Below, piece by piece: positions 1-8,534 of a DNA stretch of 32,276 bases. The stretch lies in NCBI GenBank assembly GCA_021777105.1, contig JAIQZQ010000104.1:1-32276 (forward strand). Direction: 5' to 3'. Position 1 is the first letter of the stretch. Each line of letters opens with the position of its first letter. A model generated the notes under the pieces. The model saw nothing but the letters and a program-made list of their open reading frames with translations. It was not told the origin of the DNA and made no database searches. The DNA is from Candidatus Anammoxibacter sp. Its GTDB lineage: Bacteria; Planctomycetota; Brocadiia; Brocadiales; Anammoxibacteraceae. Made by a program: the position numbers and the translations under genes.

Positions 1-38
1 TTTGTTGCTATGGCGCTAATAGGCGCGTAATGCCCTTT

Positions 39-147
39 GATACTGGATGCTAGATGCTTGATACTAGATTGTTGGTTTCATTTCTTTGAAATGGGCAAAT
101 TTAAAATCATACCGACATCCGGCATCTAGAAACCAGCATCCAGTATC
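39..147. repeat. Inverted-repeat element upstream of the SagB gene
   Basis: A 13-bp arm, GATACTGGATGCT, at 39-51 is repeated as its exact reverse complement at 135-147. Degenerate internal copies of the TAGATGC/GGCATCTAG type lie between them. It looks like a short non-coding dispersed repeat in the untranslated region before the first gene. No coding sequence was found in 1-243. Confidence 0.6.
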
Positions 148-243
148 CATGCCATAAGGTATTTATGGGCGCCTTCTTATTATTTAGACTTTAAAATTTT
201 CAAAATTCTAAACTGATACAATTATTGAATATTATAACAAATT

Positions 244-1881
244 ATGAAAAACAAATTGGCTGAAAACATTTTACGCTATCATGAAGCGACAAAGCATACG
301 CCTCACCGTTTTGCAAGATCCCCCGGATTTCTTGACTGGAAAAACCAACCTGAGCCGTTCAGGATTTATAAAGGCGCGCCTTTGATAAGGCTTCCTTTTA
401 TAAAGGAAGGGCCCGGCGCCGCATATCCCGGGCTGTTTGAGAGGCAAGGCAATGAATTTCAAGAATTTTCAATTGAAAATATAGCCGGTTTTCTGGAGTT
501 GTCGCTGGGTTTGTCGGCATGGAAATCAGCCGGCGGGGAGTCCTGGGCGTTAAGGATAAATCCTTCAAGCGGGAACCTGCACCCAACGGAAGCGCACCTG
601 ATATTGCCTCCATTATCCACGGGAAAAGCCCACTGCGGCGTCTTCCATTATAATCCATTTTTCCACGCGCTTGAGATGCGGTCGCTTTTCAGCCCAAAAG
701 TATGGGATGATATTATTGGTCATTTTAAAACCGAAGGTTTTATTATTGGGTTAAGCTCTATTTTCTGGAGGGAGTCGTGGAAGTATGGGGAACGCGCGTT
801 TAGGTATTGTAATCACGATGTGGGGCATGCGGCGGCGTGCCTGAGCTTTGCGGCAAATTTGTTTGGTTGGAAGCTATCATGCCTGAACGCAGTTTCCGAT
901 GATGAAATTGAGACGCTGTTTGGATTTAAAAAGACCAATTGGAAGAAGCCGGATATGGAGCATCCGGACTTGCTCTTTTTTGCGCATAAAAGTGGAAACG
1001 AGGTTGTTTCAAGAGCCTTTCCCAATGAAATAGTTTCAGAATTTGAATCGTTTCCTTTTAAGGGCGTTCCAAATCCATTGAGCAATGAATATGTGGACTG
1101 GGAAGCAATAGATGACGCGGCAGAGTCAACCCGTAAACCAAAGACTGAGGACGCGAAGTTTAATTACTGTTCGCGCAATTTTGTTGAGAACTCTGTTTCA
1201 GACCAAAAAGCGTCGAATATTATTAGACAGAGGAGAAGCGCGCGCGATTATGACGGCGAAACTTCTATAACCAGGGATCAGTTTATTTCCATCCTCGACA
1301 GAACGATTGCCCGCGATAATTGCGCGCCGTTTGATATGGAGCTTGGCGAGAGTAGCGTCCATCTGTTTCTGTTTGTTCACAGGGTTGAAGGGCTTGATCC
1401 GGGTCTATATTTTTTAATAAGAAACGAACGCGATTTTGAAGATATTAAATCAAAAACGGACGATATTTTTCTATGGGAAAAGCCGGGCAACGTCCCTGCG
1501 GACTTGCCTCTTTACCTGCTGAAAAGATGCGATTTCAAGTATGAGGCGGAAATGATAAGTTGCCAACAAGAGATTGCCGGCGACGGGGCTTTTTCTCTGG
1601 GCATGATCGCAAAATTTCAGGAAAATGTGGAAAAAGCGCCATATCTGTACCGCAGGCTTTTTTGGGAGGCAGGCATGATAGGACAAATTCTTTACCTGGA
1701 GGCAGAGGTTTATTCAGTGCGGGGAACCGGAATTGGGTGTTTTTTTGACAATATGGCGCATCAGGTACTGGGACTTGATGACAATGCATATCAAAGCATT
1801 TATCATTTTACAATAGGGGGGCCGTTTGAAGATGAGAGATTGTCAACTTTACCCCCATATCATCATTTAAATGATAAATAA
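244..1881 (+). CDS. SagB-type double nitroreductase-domain dehydrogenase
   Basis: This 545-aa protein has two nitroreductase-like (FMN-binding) halves, roughly residues 25-265 and 320-540. The first half carries the SagB signature RINPSSGNLHPTEAH. The second starts with RQRRSARDYDG, typical of the FMN-phosphate-binding start of nitroreductases. SagB/ThcOx proteins oxidise azolines to azoles in modified peptides, but the tandem form is also common as a stand-alone gene of unknown substrate. No precursor peptide, YcaO cyclodehydratase, protease or exporter lies nearby, so a role in peptide modification is not supported here. The ATG was taken as start because nothing upstream is in frame. The gene is apparently monocistronic. 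Confidence 0.85.
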   Translation: MKNKLAENILRYHEATKHTPHRFARSPGFLDWKNQPEPFRIYKGAPLIRLPFIKEGPGAAYPGLFERQGNEFQEFSIENIAGFLELSLGLSAWKSAGGESWALRINPSSGNLHPTEAHLILPPLSTGKAHCGVFHYNPFFHALEMRSLFSPKVWDDIIGHFKTEGFIIGLSSIFWRESWKYGERAFRYCNHDVGHAAACLSFAANLFGWKLSCLNAVSDDEIETLFGFKKTNWKKPDMEHPDLLFFAHKSGNEVVSRAFPNEIVSEFESFPFKGVPNPLSNEYVDWEAIDDAAESTRKPKTEDAKFNYCSRNFVENSVSDQKASNIIRQRRSARDYDGETSITRDQFISILDRTIARDNCAPFDMELGESSVHLFLFVHRVEGLDPGLYFLIRNERDFEDIKSKTDDIFLWEKPGNVPADLPLYLLKRCDFKYEAEMISCQQEIAGDGAFSLGMIAKFQENVEKAPYLYRRLFWEAGMIGQILYLEAEVYSVRGTGIGCFFDNMAHQVLGLDDNAYQSIYHFTIGGPFEDERLSTLPPYHHLNDK

Positions 1882-2064
1882 TTATGAAGTTCTTTTAGAC
1901 AATTCTTGCGTGGTAGAAATTGCTAAAAAAAACTTTCCAATAGATTTCTGCATGCTAAAAGCTGTGATAATAAGGAAATATGGCTTTAAACAAGCTTTTG
2001 TTGTTGTAAATTGAGCGATGGATGTCGATCCAAAAATTGCATGGTAACGCGCAATTTTGAGGTA

Positions 2065-2093
2065 TTGCAATAAATAGAAAAAATATATATAAT
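2065..2093 (+). promoter_or_regulatory. Sigma-70-type promoter for the HD-GYP gene
   Basis: TTGCAA at 2065-2070 and a perfect TATAAT at 2088-2093 are separated by 17 bp. Transcription would start near 2100, leaving an untranslated leader of about 107 nt. The leader contains a possible ATGGC/GCCAT hairpin and a 26-codon ORF from 2125. The rest of 1882-2206 shows no convincing gene. Confidence 0.6.
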
Positions 2094-2206
2094 GCTGAGG
2101 TTCGTTTTTATTGAAGTGTTGTGCATGGCTATAGTTACGTTTAAAGGGGTGGCCATTTCAAACCAAGTTCACTGTAATAATTATTGTGTGAGGATTATTT
2201 TTTAAG

Positions 2207-3399
2207 ATGATAATAGATATGGCAAGCGACAAGCTTGAAATCGGCATGTATATTATATTGCCGGATTCATTGCTTGAAAACCCTTTTTGGAAATCGAAGT
2301 TTGAGATAAAAAACGAGAAACAGATTAAAAAGATCCTAAAAGCCGGTATTAATAACATAAAAGTCGACACTGAAAAGTGCAAAATTAATATTCCCATTCC
2401 TGAAACGGTCACCGTTGTTGAAGCCTCAAGTCAAGCGGAAGGGGAGAAGGCTGCCGAACCGCCGGCGGCTGAAACGGTGATTGAAGTAGCCGCGCCTGAA
2501 GCCAATCCGGTAAAGGAGCCTCCAAAACAGGATAAAAAAGAGCCTGCCGCCGCCGTGGCTAAAACCCCGGTGATAACTGTAAAAGAACCTCCGAAACAGG
2601 ATAAAAAAGAGCCCGCCTCGCCTCCTGATAAGTGGGATCCCGAGAAATTTATGCCGCCTCAGCTTGTTGAAGCTTTTAAGGACACATCCATGCCTCCGGC
2701 TGACCGCGCCAAGGTTGTGCAGGACTATTCCACGGAGATGATGAAAAACATTCTTGATAATCCCACTGAGGATAATTTAACCGCAACTAAGGATGGTATA
2801 TACGATATGGTTGACCTTATCATGAACGAGGGGGAAACTTGCGACAGCCTGACAAAACTTGTCTCGCATGATTTTTACACATATACCCATTCAGTTAACG
2901 TCGGTTTAAAATCCATGCTGCTTGCCAAGGAGTTTTACGGCGACTCAAGCACGCACGACATGCATGAACTGGGAGCCGGCTTCTTTTTGCATGACATAGG
3001 CAAGGTCAATATTCCCGCTGAAATTATTAACAAAAAGGGCAGATTAACAGATGGGGAGATGGATACGATGCGCAAACATCCTGAAGAGAGCCAGAAACTG
3101 CTTTCAAGCACAAATCATTTAACCAGCCAGGCCAAAATAATTGTTATGCACAACATCATGAGCGCGAAGACGGCAACGGGTATCCTCTCGGTCTTAAAGG
3201 ATTTGACATTCATCCTTACGCGTCAATATGCTGCCTTGCCGATATTTATGACGCTTTAACAGGCAAACGCTCATATAAAGAGGGCAAACCGCCTAAAGTG
3301 GCTCTTGAAATAATGACAAAAGAGATGTCCGCCCATTTTAATAGAGCAATGTTAAAGAATTTCATAGCTGTTTTTGAAAAGAGCGGCGCGCTGAATTAA
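2207..3399 (+). pseudogene. HD-GYP phosphodiesterase with DUF3391-like N-terminus, frameshifted
   Basis: Residues 1-60 resemble the DUF3391 domain found in front of HD-GYP domains. Next comes a Pro/Glu/Lys/Ala-rich linker with a duplicated EPPKQDKKEPA unit, then an HD-GYP domain from about residue 150 with the metal motif HDIGK at 262-266. The original frame stops at 3259. The missing C-terminal part continues in another frame (HHE, then GNGYPLG and LADIYDALTGKRSYKEGK) to a stop at 3397-3399. Removing one CA of the CACA at 3149-3152 restores the conserved IVMQHHE, giving a protein of about 396 aa. HD-GYP proteins hydrolyse cyclic di-GMP. It is either a recent frameshift or a sequencing error. 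Without the shift, the GYP motif and C-terminal metal ligands would be lost. Confidence 0.85.
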
Positions 3400-3421
3400 G
3401 AGCGCCGGCTCTTTTTTTTTT
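3398..3421 (+). terminator. Rho-independent terminator after the HD-GYP gene
   Basis: AAGAGC at 3398-3403 pairs with GCTCTT at 3408-3413 around a GCCG loop, followed by a run of T to 3421. The stem starts within the stop codon of the frame-corrected HD-GYP gene, which supports 3399 as the true gene end. Confidence 0.8.
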
Positions 3422-3423
3422 AT

Positions 3424-3511
3424 GTTCGTGTATGTTTTCTTCAAATGGAATGGAATAAAACACTAAGTTTGAGTAGTTAAGGCTTTAGCCTTTTATTCAT
3501 TAGTAAATTTT
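3424..3511 (-). repeat. Dispersed palindromic repeat, AAGGCTAAAGCCTT family, copy 1
   Basis: Read on the minus strand, this stretch aligns with 11858-11970: both share AATGAATAAAAGGCTAAAGC and, further along, GAAAACATAC-CGAAC. The palindrome AAGGCTTTAGCCTT is at 3479-3492. This copy lacks the ACCCTTTAGGGT hairpin of the other copies. The rest of the 385-bp gap 3400-3784 has a TATAAT at 3732-3737 without a good -35 element, and no credible gene. Confidence 0.7.
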
Positions 3512-3784
3512 GAAAATCTTGCGCTTTCGAGTATACTTGTATACTTCTTACGTGTATTTGTTCTATATTTCTCCTCATTTCCTATTTTGCGCTATTCACG
3601 GTCGGTTTTTTCGCTTTTCATCATCACTTCTCTGCCTTATGTCTTCTGCTTTTCGTCAACCGTCTCTCTGTGTGGCGGCCTCTCTTTTCCCTTGAAATTC
3701 CTATGTCATTTCGTTATTCTTGATTAGCTTTTATAATAATTGTCATGATTTTATTAAATTTTTGCAGGCAGGCATTACAGTTGT

Positions 3785-4987
3785 ATGGAAAATTGCGAAA
3801 TTGAAATTCTCAGAAAAAAGAACGCCAAGTTCTCAAATATTTTTGAAGTCATAAAGATAATATCAAGCCAGAGAAATCTGGATGATCTATTGGCGTCTAT
3901 TATTAAAGAGACTACCGGCATTCTGGAAGCGGACAGGACTTCGCTTTTTATATATGATGAGCGAAAAGATGAGCTTTGGTCAAAAATAGCTGAAAAGGCC
4001 GGCGTAAAGGAGATAAGGTTCAGCGCCGGTAAAGGAATTGCCGGCCATGTAGTAAAAACCGGAAAACCGATTGTAATTAAGGAGGCGTATGAATGCGACC
4101 TGTTTAACCCGGAAATTGATCGTATTACAGGTTTTAAGACAAAAAATATTTTATGCGCTCCAATGGTATCGGTTAATAAAAAACTTATTGGCGTTATAGA
4201 GGTTATGAACAAGAAGTCCGGCGCGTTTACGGCTGAAGATGAAGATATAATTGAAATGTTGTGCTCTCTGGTCGCGGTTTTAATTGAAAATGCCATATTA
4301 ACGGAACAAAATCTAAAGAGAGAGAGAATGGCCGCCATAGGAAATATGGCCGGCACAATAATTCATGATTTAAAGAACCCTATGACCACGATAAAAGGGT
4401 ACGCGGAATTAATAGCTATAAAGGCTCCGGATGTCACTAAATATTCAAACATTATAACAGGCGAAATTGACAGGTTATCAAACATGACCCATGAGTTGCT
4501 GGAGTTTGCAAGGGGGATTGATGAGCAACTCAGGTTTGAAAAAGTAAATTGCGCTGATTTTTTTACCGGTATATTCAGCTTTTTAGAGAGAGATTTCGAC
4601 AAGAATGAAATAGAGCTTACATATTCGATAAAATACTCAGGCGAGATAGAAATTAACGCTGATAAAATCAAACGCGTGATATTCAACATCTCCTGCAATG
4701 CGCAGGAAGCCATGGAAAATTGCGGCAGATTTAATGTTAATATTAACGAGACGGATGACAAAAAGAACGTAAAAATCTCCCTTGAAGATTCAGGCAAAGG
4801 CATACCTGCGGAAATAAAAGACCGCATTTTTGAGTCGTTTGTGACTCACGGAAAGAAACGCGGAACAGGTTTGGGGCTGGCAATCACAAAAAAGATAATC
4901 GACGCCCATAGAGGCAATGTAAATGTAGAGAGCGAAGAGGGCAAAGGATCCAGATTTGAAATAATATTGCCGAAAGAACAAACATAA
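3785..4987 (+). CDS. GAF-domain sensor histidine kinase
   Basis: This 400-aa soluble kinase has a GAF domain at about residues 18-170, with the GKGIAGHVVKTGKP loop typical of the family. A HisKA dimerisation helix follows, with the phospho-acceptor His194 in IIHDLKNPMTTIKGYAEL. The ATPase domain has an N box (FNISCNAQEAM), a G1 box (EDSGKGIP) and a G2 box (GTGLGLAI). There is no transmembrane segment, so it probably senses a cytoplasmic ligand or redox state through GAF. No response regulator is adjacent; the lone receiver at 21835 or the receiver of the hybrid kinase are possible partners. The ribosome-binding site is weak. Confidence 0.92.
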   Translation: MENCEIEILRKKNAKFSNIFEVIKIISSQRNLDDLLASIIKETTGILEADRTSLFIYDERKDELWSKIAEKAGVKEIRFSAGKGIAGHVVKTGKPIVIKEAYECDLFNPEIDRITGFKTKNILCAPMVSVNKKLIGVIEVMNKKSGAFTAEDEDIIEMLCSLVAVLIENAILTEQNLKRERMAAIGNMAGTIIHDLKNPMTTIKGYAELIAIKAPDVTKYSNIITGEIDRLSNMTHELLEFARGIDEQLRFEKVNCADFFTGIFSFLERDFDKNEIELTYSIKYSGEIEINADKIKRVIFNISCNAQEAMENCGRFNVNINETDDKKNVKISLEDSGKGIPAEIKDRIFESFVTHGKKRGTGLGLAITKKIIDAHRGNVNVESEEGKGSRFEIILPKEQT

Positions 4988-5012
4988 GAGGTCGGAATGC
5001 TTTTGAGTATAT

Positions 5013-5312
5013 ATGGATATGAATGTTACCGTTAATAAAACCGGAATAGATGATAAAGAAAAGATAGCCGATATTCTCAAAAAAGAGGGATTTATCAGCG
5101 TCTACACTTGGAGTGATTCGCCCGGAACCGGATACGGTTGGCATTCGCACATTGAAAATGAGGTTAGATGGGTGTTTAAAGGCTCAATTGAGATTGGAAG
5201 CTCTGAATGCGAAGTCAAGCTTGAGCCCGGCGACAAGCTTGAAATAAAGGCAGGCACAAAACACTGGGCAAAAACGGAACAAGGCGTATCCTATTATTGC
5301 GGAAGCAAATAA
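5013..5312 (+). CDS. Small cupin-domain protein
   Basis: This 99-aa single-domain cupin has the metal-binding motif 1 as GYGWHSHIENEVRWVFKG and motif 2 around LEPGDKLEIKAGTKHWAK. The His-x-His pair, the following Glu and the late His are kept, so a metal site is likely. Cupins of this size include isomerases, dioxygenases and small-molecule sensors, so the reaction cannot be named. It starts 25 bp after the GAF kinase stop on the same strand and may be co-transcribed with it. It converges with the WD40 gene downstream. Confidence 0.8.
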   Translation: MDMNVTVNKTGIDDKEKIADILKKEGFISVYTWSDSPGTGYGWHSHIENEVRWVFKGSIEIGSSECEVKLEPGDKLEIKAGTKHWAKTEQGVSYYCGSK

Positions 5313-5355
5313 TTTCCGAACTTTTTACTTTTGCCATTTTCCTTATATTTCCATA

Positions 5356-6414
5356 TCACTCACCGCATGTGGCAACCACGCTTCCGTTGTGATTAAACGT
5401 CACTGCAGTCACGCGGCCTAAATGGTCTTTTAACACTTTTGAAAGTTCACCGTCGAGTTTCCATAAACCTACCTCTTTATCATCAGCGCCGGATGCTATC
5501 AATTCGCCGTTTGCATTAAAATCAACCGAATTAACAGCCTCGTTATGTCCCTTAAAAGTTTTCAATTGCCTCCCATCAATTCCCCACAATTTTGCTGTTT
5601 TGTCATCAGATCCGGTAACAATCAATTTGCTGTTGGGGCTGAATGACACACTGTTTACAGGGCCTGTGTGTCCTTTAAGCTCCCTAATAAATTTTCCGCC
5701 GCTGTTCCATATTTTTACAATTGAGTTGTCCATGCCGGCGGCAATAAGTTTGCTGTCAGGGCTAACATCAAGACATAAAACGCGTCCGCCGCAATTAATT
5801 GTATGCGCGCAACGGCCCTCCATATTCCACAACCTGACGGTTTTATCATCCGACCCTGAAGCCAATGTCTTGCCGTCGGCGCTAAATGCCACTGCCTTGA
5901 CTTTGTCCTTGTGTTTATTAAGGGTATTTACTGGCCTGCCGTTTGTAGTCCATATTTTTACAAGTTTATTGTCAAACCCGGCGGCAAGCAGCTTTCCGTC
6001 GGCGCTAAACGCCACGCTATTAGCCTTGTCCGTGATTTTGCCGGAACGGCCATTCAATGTCCTGCGCGTTTTGCCGTCCAGGCTCCATAACTTTACAGCG
6101 TTGCCGACAATGCCGACCGCAAAAAATTTGCCGTCAGAGCTGAACGCGGCGGATGCGACTTTATCATCGCACTTAAATGTGGGCATGGCTCTGCCGTCTT
6201 TGCTCCAAAACTTTATAGCGCGGTTTTGTGATGAGTCTATTGTTAAGAACTTGTTGCCGGGGCCTACGTCCCATTCCCTTATCTCTTGCTGCATGCCGGG
6301 GCCGGCTTCAACGGCATTGTTTATAAACGCGGTATGATTAGCGCAAAATAAAACAAAAACTGAAACAGTTAATACTACAAATTTACATCTATAAATATTC
6401 AAAACAAATTTCAT
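5356..6414 (-). CDS. Secreted WD40-repeat beta-propeller protein
   Basis: This 352-aa protein has an N-terminal hydrophobic stretch (about residues 10-32) that reads as a signal peptide or anchor, followed by seven WD-type units of about 41 residues. Examples are LAAGFDNKLVKIW, LASGSDDKTVRLW and LIVTGSDDKTAKLW. The C-terminus (VVATCGE) is half a repeat, as expected if it closes the ring with the N-terminal strands. It is probably a periplasmic or surface interaction scaffold of unknown partner. A good ribosome-binding site (AGAGGG, 4 nt before ATG) supports the start. It is the last gene of the minus-strand block, 35 bp after cysE. Confidence 0.88.
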   Translation of the reverse strand: MKFVLNIYRCKFVVLTVSVFVLFCANHTAFINNAVEAGPGMQQEIREWDVGPGNKFLTIDSSQNRAIKFWSKDGRAMPTFKCDDKVASAAFSSDGKFFAVGIVGNAVKLWSLDGKTRRTLNGRSGKITDKANSVAFSADGKLLAAGFDNKLVKIWTTNGRPVNTLNKHKDKVKAVAFSADGKTLASGSDDKTVRLWNMEGRCAHTINCGGRVLCLDVSPDSKLIAAGMDNSIVKIWNSGGKFIRELKGHTGPVNSVSFSPNSKLIVTGSDDKTAKLWGIDGRQLKTFKGHNEAVNSVDFNANGELIASGADDKEVGLWKLDGELSKVLKDHLGRVTAVTFNHNGSVVATCGE

Positions 6415-6449
6415 AAAACCCTCTTTCTAATTACAAATCCAACATAAAA

Positions 6450-7412
6450 CTATATCTGATAATCTATAACATGTTTTTCACTTTTTCCTTTATTTTTGAA
6501 TATCAGATATGGAGAATCAAACGTAACGGACGTCTCCGGAGGCACTGATTTTGTAAGCCAAACATTTCCGCCGATTATAGAGCCTTTGCCCAGCGTTGTC
6601 CTGCCGCCAAGAATTGTGGCGCCCGCATAAATAGTGACGTCGTCTTCCACAGTGGGATGCCGTTTTCTGTTCTTCTTTCTTATCAACTCCACATTAGACA
6701 AACTGAGCGCGCCAAGAGTTACGTGTTGATAGAGTTTGACATTTTTGCCTATAACCGAAGTGCTGCCGATCACTACGCCCGTGCCGTGATCAATAAAAAA
6801 GCCCGGCCCGATTGTAGCGCCGGGATGTATATCGACTCCTGTTTTTTCATGTATATACTCGCTCATCATTCTTGGGATAAAAGGGACATTCTCTCCGGCA
6901 AGCACATGGGCCAGCCTATGCACAAGTATGGCCTGAACCGATGGATAACTAAGCACTACTTCGTAATAATTAGTAGCCGCTGGATCGCCGTTATAAGCGG
7001 CTTCAATATCCTTGTAAAGCGTTTCTCGAATGGCGGGAATCTGTTCAAGCAGCCTGTACCCGATTTCAGTGGCGCCGCTCCAGCAATCTCCATCCGCGCG
7101 CACGCATTTAAACCCTTCATTGCAGTCGTGTTTAAGACTTTTATGTATGAGATTGGACAACAACTCCACCAGATTAGAACACTGAGTTAAAAGATGCGTT
7201 TCCATCCGTTCTTTATTGCCGGTTATCTCTTCGTAAAAACCTGGAAACACAATGGCGGAAAGCCTTTTTACCAGATTTGCAACCTCTCTTCTTGCAGGCA
7301 AATTCGGCTCATTTAAATGGTTAATGCCGCCAAGGTTTAAATATGAGTCGCCTATAGCCGCTGTAACATTCTTTAAACGGTCAATGTCGCATGTGTTTTT
7401 TGATTCCGTCAT
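6450..7412 (-). CDS. cysE: Serine O-acetyltransferase
   Basis: It makes O-acetylserine from serine and acetyl-CoA, the first step of cysteine synthesis. At 320 aa it is the long form: an alpha-helical N-terminal half of about 190 residues, then a left-handed beta-helix of hexapeptide repeats. The catalytic region is VDIHPGATIGPGFFIDHGTG (residues 193-212), with His196 and His209. The C-terminus ends in I (VIDYQI), as in SATs that dock into the cysteine synthase active site. It lies 111 bp downstream of cysK on the same strand, so the two enzymes of the pathway are probably co-expressed. Confidence 0.92.
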   Translation of the reverse strand: MTESKNTCDIDRLKNVTAAIGDSYLNLGGINHLNEPNLPARREVANLVKRLSAIVFPGFYEEITGNKERMETHLLTQCSNLVELLSNLIHKSLKHDCNEGFKCVRADGDCWSGATEIGYRLLEQIPAIRETLYKDIEAAYNGDPAATNYYEVVLSYPSVQAILVHRLAHVLAGENVPFIPRMMSEYIHEKTGVDIHPGATIGPGFFIDHGTGVVIGSTSVIGKNVKLYQHVTLGALSLSNVELIRKKNRKRHPTVEDDVTIYAGATILGGRTTLGKGSIIGGNVWLTKSVPPETSVTFDSPYLIFKNKGKSEKHVIDYQI

Positions 7413-7523
7413 AATCTTCTAAACAGTAAAAATTTCGTTATGTCAATAATAAAGAAAGTATTCAGCGTATTAATTTATTAAACCAATTAAAAGGAAACTC
7501 GCGGAATAGTTGCATAATAAAAC

Positions 7524-8462
7524 TTATTCTTCCGACTTCTCATCCTGTTTAAACAGATCGGTCGAAATGTATCTTTCTCCTGTGTCGGGAAGAACCACCA
7601 GGATGTTTTTGCCGGAATCCTCGGCTTTTGCAAGGCATACGGCGGCATGCATATTTGCCCCTGAAGATATGCCGCAAAAGATGCCCTCTTCCTTGCCCAA
7701 ACGTCTGGCCATATTAAACGCGTCGGGAGCTGAAACCTGCCTTACCTCATCCACCACATCCGCGTTGTATATGCTGGGCACAAAACCGGCGCCGATGCCC
7801 TGTATTTTATGCGGCCCAGGTTTGCCGCCGGATAAAACAGGCGATTCAACAGGCTCCACCGATATGTTTTTAACGCCTTTAAAGAATTTTTTGACCACTT
7901 CGCCGGCTCCGCTGATTGTGCCGCCGGTGCCAACGCCGGCCACAAAATAATCAAGCCCGATTTTTTCAAAATCTCTTACTATTTCAGGCCCCGTTGTTTC
8001 CATATGCACGGCAATATTTGCCGGATTATTAAATTGTTGCGGTTGGAAATACCCTTTTTCTTTCGAAAGCTCCTCGGCCTTGTCAATAGCGCCTTTCATG
8101 CCTTTAGGCCCCTCTGTAAGAACTATCTCCGCGCCGAAATAGCGTAAAAGGGCTCTTCGTTCAACACTCATTGTTTCCGGCATGGTAAATACGGCTTTGT
8201 ATCCCTTAACTGTGGCAACCATTGCCAAAGCTATCCCTGTGTTGCCGGATGTCGGCTCCACTATTGTGTCGCCGGGTTTTATCTTGCCGGCTTTTTCAGC
8301 GGCCTCAATCATGGCCAGGCCTATGCGGTCTTTAACGCTGCCGGCGGGATTAAACATCTCAAGTTTTGCGTATATATTTGCGCCGTTACTATCAGCTACT
8401 TTGTTAATTTTTACAATAGGCGTTTTGCCGATTGTTTCCAAAATATTATTAAAGAGCGCCAT
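7524..8462 (-). CDS. cysK: Cysteine synthase A (O-acetylserine sulfhydrylase)
   Basis: This 312-aa PLP enzyme converts O-acetylserine and sulfide to cysteine. The PLP lysine is Lys44 in NPAGSVKDRIG, the substrate loop is TSGNTGIAL (from about residue 70), the phosphate-binding loop is GVGTGGTISG and GISSGAN is present. Length and motif order match CysK. A strong ribosome-binding site (GGAGG, 7 nt before ATG) fixes the start. It is preceded by hemA on the same strand (72 bp) and followed by cysE. Confidence 0.95.
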   Translation of the reverse strand: MALFNNILETIGKTPIVKINKVADSNGANIYAKLEMFNPAGSVKDRIGLAMIEAAEKAGKIKPGDTIVEPTSGNTGIALAMVATVKGYKAVFTMPETMSVERRALLRYFGAEIVLTEGPKGMKGAIDKAEELSKEKGYFQPQQFNNPANIAVHMETTGPEIVRDFEKIGLDYFVAGVGTGGTISGAGEVVKKFFKGVKNISVEPVESPVLSGGKPGPHKIQGIGAGFVPSIYNADVVDEVRQVSAPDAFNMARRLGKEEGIFCGISSGANMHAAVCLAKAEDSGKNILVVLPDTGERYISTDLFKQDEKSEE

Positions 8463-8534
8463 ATTTTGCCTCCTGAAAAAAATATTAAAAAAGACTCGCG
8501 CCTATGCGCAGTTTAAGATTATTTAATAAAAGCG

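Noticed and set aside
1950..2012. Short ORF MLKAVIIRKYGFKQAFVVVN resembling the start of a zinc alcohol dehydrogenase
   Set aside because: Only about 20 codons, no continuation in any frame and no ribosome-binding site; most likely chance.
2100..2206. Cyclic di-GMP riboswitch in the HD-GYP leader
   Set aside because: The leader lacks the conserved GEMM core sequences; only a weak ATGGC/GCCAT hairpin is present.
3510..3695. 61-aa ORF, plus strand
   Set aside because: Codon use and hydrophobic, low-complexity composition look non-coding, there is no ribosome-binding site, and it overlaps a repeat.
5600..6337. 245-aa ORF antisense to the WD40 gene
   Set aside because: It is a shadow produced by the repetitive WD40 coding sequence, which has clear blades and a ribosome-binding site.
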